DNA of 64,000 nt, taken from the NCBI RefSeq assembly GCF_900452865.1, contig NZ_UGOZ01000001.1, positions 2,945,001 through 3,009,000 on the forward strand, read 5' to 3'. Of this stretch, positions 8,732 to 17,646 are shown one piece after another. Below the pieces are notes generated by a model. The model made no database searches, had not been told where the DNA came from, and was given only the letters and a program-made list of their open reading frames with translations. Positions within the stretch are counted from its first letter, which is position 1. Each line of letters begins with the position of its first letter. The position numbers and the translations under genes were made by a program. This stretch comes from Legionella taurinensis. GTDB taxonomy: Bacteria; Pseudomonadota; Gammaproteobacteria; Legionellales; Legionellaceae.

Positions 8732-11173
8732 TTAATCGACCGGGTTGGGTAAATTATCCGCCACCGACGTGAATGTTTTGTTTTTCATGGATTCGAACGT
8801 GAATTCATCCACCTGCATCGCATCCCATCGCGCCTTTTCAACCGCGATCAAGTCATCCATTTCCTGTTGCGTCAATTGCCCCTGGCTGACTTTTTCCGCC
8901 AGCTTTACTTTCATGTCATCGAATTTTAAGCGGCGAAGATCACTGACTTTTTTATACAGATCAGCGCTTTTCAATACCATCTGCAGCGTCTCTTCCATTT
9001 TATCCACGGGTTGTCGCCGATCGCCTGAGAGGTAGATGCGTTTCTTAATGCGATCGCGGTAATGGTTATTGGTCATCATCCGTTTGGCCAATTGATGGTC
9101 GGCCTTGTCGCTGGGGTAGCGCATGGTTTGTCCCAAGGGGAAAGCCAGCAGCCGCATGATCACACCCAGCGTACGGGAAGGGAAATTGGCACAAAAGGCA
9201 ATCATTGCCCGTTGGGCGTGATAAAAGCAGTAATCCACCGCCCATTGCGCATGCAGTTTCTCATCCGCATGTTCTTCGTTCTGCTCGTAAGTGAGAAGAA
9301 CGCCCATGGCCATGTAGAGATAAGAAAGACCATCTGCCAGACGCGCCGACAGGCGCTCGCGGCGTTTTAAATCCCCACCAAGATAAATCAGGGATAAATC
9401 GGCCAACCAAGCGTATGCATGACTTAAACGCGCCAGGCGTTGATAAGCTCTTTTCATGCCGTTGTTGGGGGCACTGATAAACAGGCCGCCAGTCCAGCCA
9501 GAACAAATGGTCTTGGCAAAATTTTGCATGAAATAATGGATGTGTTTCCACAGCAGGGTATGAAAGGCCGGTTTGTCTTCGCGTGAAATGGCATAAAATT
9601 CATCGCGGACATAGGGGTGACAGGCCATCGAACCCTGACCAAAGATCAACAGATTGCGGGACATGATATTGGCACCTTCCACCGTCACCGACACAGGAAT
9701 GCCTAAATAAAAGCTGGTCATGTAATTGCGTGGACCCACCACTACCGCACGCCCGGCATGGATATCCATGGCATCATTAATGACAATTCGGGCAAGCTCG
9801 GTATTGAAGTATTTGGTAATCGCCGAAGCCACAGAAGGCTTTTTATGTTGATTGACCGCTGCCACCGTCAGCAGGCGCGTGGCGTTGATGAGGTAATTCA
9901 AACCAGCCACTTCCGCCAGCTTTTCCTGAATCCCCTCAAACTGGCCGATGTCGACATTGAATTGACGGCGAATGTGAGCAAAGGCACCGGTAGCCAGATA
10001 GGCGATGGTGGACGATGCGGCACCCAGTGCGGGCAGCGAAATCGAGCGGCCGATGGACAGGCACTCCACCAGCATTTGCCAGCCGCGCCCAGCATTTTTT
10101 TGGCCGCCGATGATGGTGGTGATGGGGACCACAATGTTTTTGCCACGGATAGTGCCGTTCATAAAGGGTTGATCGGCGGGCAAATGGCGATTGCCGATTT
10201 CCAGATTTTCGGTATCGCGCGGAATCAACAGGCAGGTGATCCCTTCTTCGCCTTCACCCTGTAACAAGCCATCCGGGTCTTTGAGGTTAACCGCGAGGCC
10301 GATGAGCGTGGCGACGGGTGCGAGGGTAATCCAGCGTTTGTTCAAATCAATTTTTAAATACAATTCCGTTTTGTTGCCCACCTTTTTCTTCATCACAATC
10401 GCCTCAGACTGGATGGAAGTCGCATCGCTCCCGGCGCCCGGTTCAGTCAGGGCAAAGCAGGGAATGTCGACGCCTCGAGCGAGATTAGGCAGGTACTGCT
10501 GCTTCTGCTCATCCGTACCGTAGTAATGCAACAACTCGCCCGGGCCAAGCGAGTTGGGGACCATCACGGTCACCGCGGCAACACCGGAGCGGCTGGCAAT
10601 CTTCATGACGATGTCAGAATGGGCACGAGCAGAAAAACCCTTGCCGCCAAATTCCTTGCTGATGACCAAGCCGAAAAAGCCATTCTTTTTTAAGTAGGAC
10701 CAGACTTTCTCCGGTAAATCCCCGTGTTGAATAGTTTCCCATTCATCCAGCATATCGCACAGCGTTTTGGTTTCGTTATCAAGAAAATGCTGCTCTTCGT
10801 CGGTTAAGGACGTGGACACCGCGCTGAGTTTCTGCCAATCCGGCGTACCGGTAAAAATGTCTTTTTCCAACCAGGTTTCACCGGCATTTAACGCTTCTTC
10901 TTCGGTTTTGGACAGTTTAGGGATGGCTTTTCCTGAGCGAGCATAAAAAAAATCAGTGAGGGCCTGGCGCAAGGGTTCGGCCCGGATAACCGCCACAGCC
11001 GCGAGAATACCCAATGCGATAATGATCGTTGGTAACCAATGCATATCCAGGTACACCGTCGCGATAAGCAGATACACAATACTGCCGGCTTCCCAGATGA
11101 TGGGACTCATCGCCCGATAAAGGACAATCAGGGTAAATGCCAGGTAGGCAATCAACAAGAACGTAGCGGCCAT
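8732..11173 (-). CDS. fadE: acyl-CoA dehydrogenase FadE
   Basis: FadE carries out the first, FAD-dependent oxidation of acyl-CoA to trans-2-enoyl-CoA in beta-oxidation. From ATG 11173 the protein is 813 aa, matching the long FadE class (E. coli 814 aa) rather than ordinary 380-aa acyl-CoA dehydrogenases. Two N-terminal hydrophobic segments suggest membrane association, as usual for FadE. FALTEPGAGSD is the acyl-CoA dehydrogenase FAD/substrate signature, and a C-terminal FadE-specific domain follows. The ATG has AAAGGAAG upstream; an upstream TTG is less likely. A TATACT hexamer at 11219-11224 on this strand could be the -10 box. Confidence 0.95.
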   Translation of the reverse strand: MAATFLLIAYLAFTLIVLYRAMSPIIWEAGSIVYLLIATVYLDMHWLPTIIIALGILAAVAVIRAEPLRQALTDFFYARSGKAIPKLSKTEEEALNAGETWLEKDIFTGTPDWQKLSAVSTSLTDEEQHFLDNETKTLCDMLDEWETIQHGDLPEKVWSYLKKNGFFGLVISKEFGGKGFSARAHSDIVMKIASRSGVAAVTVMVPNSLGPGELLHYYGTDEQKQQYLPNLARGVDIPCFALTEPGAGSDATSIQSEAIVMKKKVGNKTELYLKIDLNKRWITLAPVATLIGLAVNLKDPDGLLQGEGEEGITCLLIPRDTENLEIGNRHLPADQPFMNGTIRGKNIVVPITTIIGGQKNAGRGWQMLVECLSIGRSISLPALGAASSTIAYLATGAFAHIRRQFNVDIGQFEGIQEKLAEVAGLNYLINATRLLTVAAVNQHKKPSVASAITKYFNTELARIVINDAMDIHAGRAVVVGPRNYMTSFYLGIPVSVTVEGANIMSRNLLIFGQGSMACHPYVRDEFYAISREDKPAFHTLLWKHIHYFMQNFAKTICSGWTGGLFISAPNNGMKRAYQRLARLSHAYAWLADLSLIYLGGDLKRRERLSARLADGLSYLYMAMGVLLTYEQNEEHADEKLHAQWAVDYCFYHAQRAMIAFCANFPSRTLGVIMRLLAFPLGQTMRYPSDKADHQLAKRMMTNNHYRDRIKKRIYLSGDRRQPVDKMEETLQMVLKSADLYKKVSDLRRLKFDDMKVKLAEKVSQGQLTQQEMDDLIAVEKARWDAMQVDEFTFESMKNKTFTSVADNLPNPVD

Positions 11174-11270
11174 AATGGTCTTCCTTTTAACAGCCAAAAA
11201 GAGTCGAAATGAAACCTAAGTATATACTGTTAATAGCAAAATTGGCGAGATGATACGATTGAAATCCTGA

Positions 11271-14200
11271 TTAACTATCGAGAACTTTGTTGAGCGTCGC
11301 CTCTGGCCCAACCTCAGGCGCAGCCGGTTTGGGTTTGCGCCAGAAATTAAACCAGCCGGTGGTTGGCGATTTTGGCTCTAACGGTTCGGCTTTGACCACA
11401 TCCGGGATCACCGAAATACTGGTCAATAATGCATCCACTTCCTCGCTCACGACCACCTTGGGCTTTTCGGTTTTAATGTCAAGCAGGATAAAACTGGACT
11501 CACCAAGATGGCTGCTCTCATCCAGGGATTTTTTACCCTCGTTGGTTAACACGTTCTGCTCCTCCACGTTTTGCTCCGGCTTTTGCCAGCTAAATAGCCG
11601 CCCGACATAGTCCATTACACGGAAGAAACCGCTGACTAAGGTAGCCGTATACCCCGAAGCATCAACACCCTGCACGGTTTCCAGCGTTTTGGGATGAGTT
11701 TTTTCATAATAAGCATCCAGATCAATCCATGCGCTTTGCTCGGCTGGCAGAGGATTCGCCTCCTGTTTTTTTACAGGCTCGACAGGAACGAGAGGGACAG
11801 GCTCGTCAGGGTTTTGCATGGCATCAGTCATCTTTTGCATCACATTAAAAGACGGCTGTAATTTTTTAATCTCCTCGAACATGGCTTTGTATTCTGCCAG
11901 TTCCTGCTCATAGGTGTCCGTTTTTCGTGCATCATTGATGGACAATGTCAGCGCTTTTTCCGCAGCGCCGATTGCCTTATCCAGTTTCTCCAGGGCCATT
12001 TGCAGGTCGCCCTGTTCGGGTTGGGCAATCAGGGCGTTGACCTGACTCATGGCCTTGTCGACGTCATTCAGTGCGGCCAACTCCTCCTCGATCTGGTCTT
12101 CAGTGGGGTACACCCGAAAGGCATTGCGCAACCGCGCGATGGGCCCGAAGGCAAACGCATTGGCAATTTTGGCCACCAGAAAATCGGTCAACAGGGTTTT
12201 AAGTAACGCCAACCCTAAACATTTCAAGACAACCACTGTGATTAATCCCGCTTTTTTAGCATTGGAATAATCAGGGTGATTGCTGATGTCATTGAATTCC
12301 TTGCGGTGTGAAAAAATCTCTTTACCCATTTTGATGCTAAAGCGCACCAGGGCAATAACGCCAAGAACCACTCCCCCAGCGATCGACGCCGTCGCACCTA
12401 CCGCGCCCCCGACGCCAAGCAACACCAAAAAGGATTGCAACGCGCCAGATGCGCCCCCGAGGGTCATCAGCGGTGCAATAATGGATACCCAGAGAGACGT
12501 AAAACTCACCGCTTCGTAAAGCCATCGCAGGACGGTTACCGCCAGACGGGGGTTATTGCCTTTATCAAGGTCGTATTCCACTGACACGACGCTTCGTCCG
12601 AGACGCGGCGGTTTCGCCTTTTTCAATTCCTCTCGAAGGTTGATTTCTTTCTGAATTTCAGCTTTTGCATCGCTAAGCCGCTTAATAGCCCGCTGCTGAA
12701 GTGCGGCGGCTGCTTTTTCTTTCGCGGGTTTTAACAGCTGCATCAGTCTGGCGGATGATTGAGCAACAGCTTTTTCTTCTTCTTTTTTATGAGAAGCCTC
12801 ATCCGTTTCCATTTTTTTAAGGACGTTGGCTAAGGTTTCTATCGCCTGTTGCTGTAATTTGTATTTTTGATCGGCATCGAGGTTTTCAGATGCCTCCAGT
12901 GCCATCAGCAGGTAGCGGTTGATTAAGGCTATGCGGATAATGTTGTCATTGTCCGGATCGCTTAAATTCAGGTTTTGAATTAAAAATAGAAGCTGATCTT
13001 GCGTTTCCTCTACAGCCGAACGCTCCTTACGAACCAGTTGGGTATTATCCTGTAACCGCTGATCCAGCGCAGTGAACGCGCCCACCATCGCGTCTTTTTT
13101 CTTCTCTTTTTCCACCGCGTCCTTTTCTTCTCCAAGAAAGGCATTAAACAGGTAGTCGACGCAGGTGGAGGTGAATTCCGGACTCGCCTTCGGGCTTTGC
13201 CGTTTCAGGGCCTGGTACTGGAGGTAGTAATAAGCGAAGGCATCCCTGTCAGCCGATGAGGCGGCTTTCTTATCGGCGCTGATTGCGTAAGCGTAGGCAC
13301 GACTCTCCATGGTCTTTTTCAACTGCACGCCCAACAACATGTAGAGTCTTTCTTTGGCAACATTAGCCACCTGCAGGGTTTTGTCAGCGATCACATCCCC
13401 GTATTCCGTGGCCATTACCGCAAGAAACTGTCCAAGCAGCTCCCGCATTTCCTCACTCTGCATCATCTGATAGGCAATAATGCCCATGAAAGGATACGGG
13501 AACAAACTCATTAACGTGTCTCTGTTAATGCTGCTCACTATTTTTTGTACCGATGTTTTAAGGAATTGGCTGCCCCAGGCCAGAAATGATTGCTCATTTA
13601 TGCCAAGAAGGGTATTTAACAGCTGATCCATCTGCGCTTCTTTAGCCGGAATAAGATGGTCGACACTTAAGGGGTCTGTCAGTAGGGGCATTAACTCAGG
13701 AATAGGTCTGGCGTTTAATTCATCGGAAAATGTTTTTTGCGCCTGGTAAATCTCACTGGCATCCGAATCCTTAAAATAATAAGTCAGGAGATTATGGAGA
13801 AAATTATCATCCGGTTTAGGTTCATTCGCCGGCCAGACCGTCCAGGCAAAGCGAACCAGTTTTCCACTGAGGGACGTAAAGGACAAATGCTTAATCCCGT
13901 CTTCGACTTTTTGTCCGCTAAGCCAACCATCCAGCGACTGAGCCAGCGTATCAGGGTGGTTGGTAATCTCATCGTTGAGTTGATTAATGCTAGCTTTAAC
14001 GCTGTCGATGTATTCAATTTTCTTTAGACAGAGTGCATGCAAGTCGCTTCCTGCATCACATAAATCCAATAATCTGTTGCATTCCTGTTTCTGGGCATCG
14101 AGTCCCTGCAGCAGGTATTGCAGGGTTATTTTAATGTTTGGAAACGCCTGGGCCGTAATAAATCGAACACGTGATTGATGCGGTGTCGGGCAAGGCTCAG

Positions 14201-16235
14201 GGATAGCCTCGCTGGCCGGAAATGATTTGCAAAATGATTTTTCCAGCGAAGAGGCCGCAGTAAACAAGTCCTGACAGGCAGTAAATTCGGCCGTGGCAGC
14301 AAAGACTGATTTAAGGGACTCGTAATCCTTTGTCGATAATCTCTGTCTGGACTTAAGCTTGGCGTAAATCGAGGGCAGATGATTCGTGTCAGCCTTATTG
14401 ATAGGGTCCACTCTCGGCTTATCGTAGCCGATGACACGCTCCAGCAGGGGGATGAATTCATTTCCCATGGCATCAAGCAGCATGGCTTCAATGGCGGGTT
14501 TCAGAAAGCGTTGGCTGTATGCCTTCAGGGTGGGATTGTCTTTGCTGCTGTTTATCGCATCCATCGCCAGTTTCAAGGCCGCCAGGGTTTCTGATAAGGC
14601 TTTAATATCATTGGCCTGCAATGCCGCATTAAATTGAATCTGCAATTCCTTAAGCTGATGCACCATTAACACCACGTCAAAAGCCCGGAAATCCTCGCTT
14701 CCCAGTAAGGTTGGCGTCGGTTTGTCGCTTTTTTGGTCGGCAAAATCCTTCAGGCGTTGATGTAACGGAATGGCCAGATCGCTTTCATGAAGGCTTTTTC
14801 TGAAGGCTTTAAACTCGGAGTAAGGGAATTTGGTTTGCGTGTCTTTGTATAAATCGCGGATGTACGCGTTAAAGAATCGCTCAATCAAGGGTTCCTGAAT
14901 ATCGCTTCGGACAGCCAGTTCATAAAAAGTGAGATACACCAGCACGGCTTCCGCCCCACCAGCCTTAGCGCCAAAGGTACGGAAAATTTCGGCAAAATCA
15001 TCCTGCCGGTTGGTTAAATACTGTCTTACGGACTCCGGGATAAAGTAGGTCAACCGGTTGTAAAATACGCCGAATCCCTCATAAGCCGCCTGCATTAAAT
15101 TCTGAATGCCATCCGCCTTCTGGTGCAATTCCTGATAATAGCGGCTGGTTTCTCGCAACCAGGACGGCAGCAGGCTTTCATCCACCTGCGCGGTGACATC
15201 GGCCATCTGCTCAAGGTTAGCGAAGATTTTGCCAATCTGGGCGGCTCGGTCGATCACATTGTCATTGGCAATGGCTTTCCCTGTCGCCTCCGCGGCGCCC
15301 CAAAGGCCGCTCGCCAATTGCTCGCACTGATGAACGGGATTCAGCAAGGTATTTTGGATAACATCCTGCAGGGAATCAAAATGAATGCCGAGATGAGACA
15401 ATAATTTCTGACGGGCAGCGGTTTTTTTCGGATCATCGACAGGGAAAATTTTCCCCTTGGCCTTTACAAGGCGTTCATTATTCTGCATGACCTGCACGAT
15501 GAAGGGTAAAAGCTCGTCTTTGATTTGATCAATTAATTGTTCATCGATGGGTAATTCCGGCAAGGCAATCTGTACAGCCAGTTTCAATGCCTGCGTCAAC
15601 TGGTGCTCATCCAGCGACAAACTAACCACGTCAAGTACCCGGGTCAGCATTTCCGCACTTTTACGCGGAACGTAATTAATGCCCTTGTTATTGGCTACGC
15701 CAACACAGAATTTTTCCAGAACAAAAGGCAGCGTCAACAGAGTATCTAAATAATTACGGTGTGCATGCAGGGCATCGAGATACTCCCTGCTTAAGGTTTC
15801 GGCGAATTGTTCCCCCTGAATGTAGCTAACCGACATGTCCTCCGGGGCATTAGCCAGGGTCCTTATCGCCGTCTCGGTGTTTTTACGGGCTTTATCAAGT
15901 TCGCTTAAGTAGCCGGTCTTTAGTAATTTCACTCCCCAAGGATCACGATTGGCCTGCTGAACCTCATCGACGATGCTTTGGGCAAATTCTTTGAGCAGAA
16001 TCAGGGTGCCGGCACTGGCTTCATCATGCCATGCTAAAGGGAGAGCCTGGCATAATTTGTTCCATTTGTCCGCTTTAAGCACCATTTGCCGCCGCAGTGC
16101 GATGTGCAGGTGAAACGCATAAGCTGTGGGATTGCAGCCGGCTTTGTCTAGAGTAAAACCACATAAATCCAGAATGAACTGGCTTAACCTTTTTTTATCT
16201 TCAGCAATCAGATTGCTCTCTATTTTTGTACGCAT
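11271..16235 (-). CDS. giant uncharacterised protein (1654 aa), candidate Dot/Icm substrate
   Basis: I do not recognise this gene. It is an uninterrupted 1654-codon frame. Residues 1-1150 are mainly amphipathic helix with no repeats obvious by eye. Residues about 1120-1200 are highly charged and probably coiled coil (KKMETDEASHKKEEEKA, then KRLSDAKAEIQKE). Strongly hydrophobic stretches follow at about 1236-1330 (SLWVSIIAPLMTLGG; GVVLGVIALVRF), then another coiled segment and a Pro/Lys/Glu-rich tail with WFNFWRKPKP near the end. There is no signal peptide. A huge helical protein with an internal membrane hairpin resembles several Legionella type IV effectors in build, but that is architecture only. 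It is transcribed with fadE downstream after a 97-bp gap, so cotranscription is possible. Confidence 0.8.
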   Translation of the reverse strand: MRTKIESNLIAEDKKRLSQFILDLCGFTLDKAGCNPTAYAFHLHIALRRQMVLKADKWNKLCQALPLAWHDEASAGTLILLKEFAQSIVDEVQQANRDPWGVKLLKTGYLSELDKARKNTETAIRTLANAPEDMSVSYIQGEQFAETLSREYLDALHAHRNYLDTLLTLPFVLEKFCVGVANNKGINYVPRKSAEMLTRVLDVVSLSLDEHQLTQALKLAVQIALPELPIDEQLIDQIKDELLPFIVQVMQNNERLVKAKGKIFPVDDPKKTAARQKLLSHLGIHFDSLQDVIQNTLLNPVHQCEQLASGLWGAAEATGKAIANDNVIDRAAQIGKIFANLEQMADVTAQVDESLLPSWLRETSRYYQELHQKADGIQNLMQAAYEGFGVFYNRLTYFIPESVRQYLTNRQDDFAEIFRTFGAKAGGAEAVLVYLTFYELAVRSDIQEPLIERFFNAYIRDLYKDTQTKFPYSEFKAFRKSLHESDLAIPLHQRLKDFADQKSDKPTPTLLGSEDFRAFDVVLMVHQLKELQIQFNAALQANDIKALSETLAALKLAMDAINSSKDNPTLKAYSQRFLKPAIEAMLLDAMGNEFIPLLERVIGYDKPRVDPINKADTNHLPSIYAKLKSRQRLSTKDYESLKSVFAATAEFTACQDLFTAASSLEKSFCKSFPASEAIPEPCPTPHQSRVRFITAQAFPNIKITLQYLLQGLDAQKQECNRLLDLCDAGSDLHALCLKKIEYIDSVKASINQLNDEITNHPDTLAQSLDGWLSGQKVEDGIKHLSFTSLSGKLVRFAWTVWPANEPKPDDNFLHNLLTYYFKDSDASEIYQAQKTFSDELNARPIPELMPLLTDPLSVDHLIPAKEAQMDQLLNTLLGINEQSFLAWGSQFLKTSVQKIVSSINRDTLMSLFPYPFMGIIAYQMMQSEEMRELLGQFLAVMATEYGDVIADKTLQVANVAKERLYMLLGVQLKKTMESRAYAYAISADKKAASSADRDAFAYYYLQYQALKRQSPKASPEFTSTCVDYLFNAFLGEEKDAVEKEKKKDAMVGAFTALDQRLQDNTQLVRKERSAVEETQDQLLFLIQNLNLSDPDNDNIIRIALINRYLLMALEASENLDADQKYKLQQQAIETLANVLKKMETDEASHKKEEEKAVAQSSARLMQLLKPAKEKAAAALQQRAIKRLSDAKAEIQKEINLREELKKAKPPRLGRSVVSVEYDLDKGNNPRLAVTVLRWLYEAVSFTSLWVSIIAPLMTLGGASGALQSFLVLLGVGGAVGATASIAGGVVLGVIALVRFSIKMGKEIFSHRKEFNDISNHPDYSNAKKAGLITVVVLKCLGLALLKTLLTDFLVAKIANAFAFGPIARLRNAFRVYPTEDQIEEELAALNDVDKAMSQVNALIAQPEQGDLQMALEKLDKAIGAAEKALTLSINDARKTDTYEQELAEYKAMFEEIKKLQPSFNVMQKMTDAMQNPDEPVPLVPVEPVKKQEANPLPAEQSAWIDLDAYYEKTHPKTLETVQGVDASGYTATLVSGFFRVMDYVGRLFSWQKPEQNVEEQNVLTNEGKKSLDESSHLGESSFILLDIKTEKPKVVVSEEVDALLTSISVIPDVVKAEPLEPKSPTTGWFNFWRKPKPAAPEVGPEATLNKVLDS

Positions 16236-16437
16236 GATGACTCAAATGCCCAACTATTATTCACTGAGTATAAAACCTATTTATTAAGGGAATATGATAT
16301 GCCATCGCGAATGGTTCCTGCCTTTTGAAAAATTGACGCCAGCGGTAACCCTTTTTTGTCACAGGAAGAAAAAAAGGCTTTTAATCGCCCACCCCCATGA
16401 AATAGACTAACTTAAGAATCACCCAGTCAATCCGCCT

Positions 16438-17064
16438 ATGAAAAAACGCCTGGTTTGGAATTTTGAAATTGACCCTACGCATGCCGAGCAATTCCCAACC
16501 CTCGTGCCTGCCGCCAAAGAATCCCTGCGTTGGGAAGCACGTTATTTCTGGACGGAAAATGACATTGCAGTCCTTAACGGCTTAAGCGATTATTATCTTG
16601 ATTTAACCCGCTATGAGAGCAAACACAGAGAAGACACCTATCACCTGCTTCTTCCCTTTGATTTCAATATTAAAGTCAGGCGGGGCGAACTTCTGTACAA
16701 GCCGTTACTCGACCAAACCCCGCTGTTACTGGGGTTTGGTAAAAAAATACCCCTCCATGAACAACCTTCTGAGGCGGTTTTACCCGGAACCGACGGGCTT
16801 TCAGCTCGGCAACTGCTGGAATTAATTGAAAAAGGGTCCCAGCTCATCACCGTAGAAAAGGATGCGCTCATTCATCAGTTGACCCATGAGCCAACCATTA
16901 AACTGGAATTGTCGCGGCTTAAACTCGGTTCCCGCATTTTTTTTAGCGCCTGCCTGGAAGGGCGGTCGCAGGCCCTGGTTCAAGCCCTTGCGCGGCATCT
17001 TTTCCCCGATCTCAAGCCTTGCGATTACGTGCGCTTTCTGAAACAGCAGGTTGACCATGATTAG
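16438..17064 (+). CDS. uncharacterised 208-aa protein upstream of a chrA half gene and ppk
   Basis: I do not recognise this family with confidence. It is a soluble protein with alternating charged and hydrophobic strands. The segment IKVRRGELLYKPLL recalls the Lys/Arg-rich strands of CYTH-type phosphate-binding tunnel enzymes, which would fit the nearby polyphosphate kinase, but the diagnostic ExExK motif is not present at the N-terminus. Its last 8 bases overlap the chrA-like start, which argues for cotranscription. It is divergent from the giant gene across about 200 bp. Confidence 0.7.
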   Translation: MKKRLVWNFEIDPTHAEQFPTLVPAAKESLRWEARYFWTENDIAVLNGLSDYYLDLTRYESKHREDTYHLLLPFDFNIKVRRGELLYKPLLDQTPLLLGFGKKIPLHEQPSEAVLPGTDGLSARQLLELIEKGSQLITVEKDALIHQLTHEPTIKLELSRLKLGSRIFFSACLEGRSQALVQALARHLFPDLKPCDYVRFLKQQVDHD

Positions 17065-17590
17065 TACTCTCCTGGCGTTGATGGCAAGTTTCGGCAAAAT
17101 TGGCTTTATCTCACTGGGCGGCGGTAATTCCATGCTGAAGTTGATTGAATACGAGGCTGTCGTCTACCGGCATTGGATTAGTCCCGAAGAATTTGTAAAC
17201 ATGGTCGGTACGACCTTTTTATTCCCCGGCTTAACGGCCGTGAAATTGTCCGCGGTCATCGGCTACAAAGCCGCCGGCTTCTGGGGACTCATCCTGGCCG
17301 TTGTCAGCATTAATTTACCGGGTTTGATTTTAGCCGTACTGGGTTACCGCTTTTTAAGCAACAGCACCAGTGTCATGGCTCATAAAATCATGGTTTCGGT
17401 TCAGTATGGGGCCCTGGCCTTGCTGGCCGCTGCGTCGTTTTCGGTGGCTCAGGGGGTAGTGAGTATGTATTATTCTCTTTCCATCAGTATTGCGACGGTG
17501 TTGTTTTTCATTGCCCTGGTTTATTTGCAGTTATCGCCGTTTTGGGGATTTATTGCCTTTATCGGCATTTGCTTTTTTATAGTAAGATAA
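17057..17590 (+). CDS. short-chain chromate transporter family protein (ChrA half)
   Basis: This 177-aa membrane protein matches one half of ChrA: FGKIGFISLGGGNSMLKLIE at the start, then WISPEEFVNMVGTTFLFPG, which corresponds to the family's glycine-rich and PGP-type segments. About six membrane helices are expected. Short-chain ChrA proteins usually occur as adjacent pairs; only one is present here. The transported anion is unknown, and chromate should not be assumed. ATG 17057 has AGCAGG upstream. The gene overlaps the previous one by 8 bases. Confidence 0.82.
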   Translation: MISTLLALMASFGKIGFISLGGGNSMLKLIEYEAVVYRHWISPEEFVNMVGTTFLFPGLTAVKLSAVIGYKAAGFWGLILAVVSINLPGLILAVLGYRFLSNSTSVMAHKIMVSVQYGALALLAAASFSVAQGVVSMYYSLSISIATVLFFIALVYLQLSPFWGFIAFIGICFFIVR

Positions 17591-17646
17591 ACAGGCGAGA
17601 AATTTGCTTGTATTGGAATGAGGCCATCTTAATGGAGGAGATCGGT

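Noticed and set aside
17632-17646. ATG 17632 as the ppk start
   Set aside because: It lies within the GGAGGAG ribosome site that is perfectly spaced for GTG 17647.
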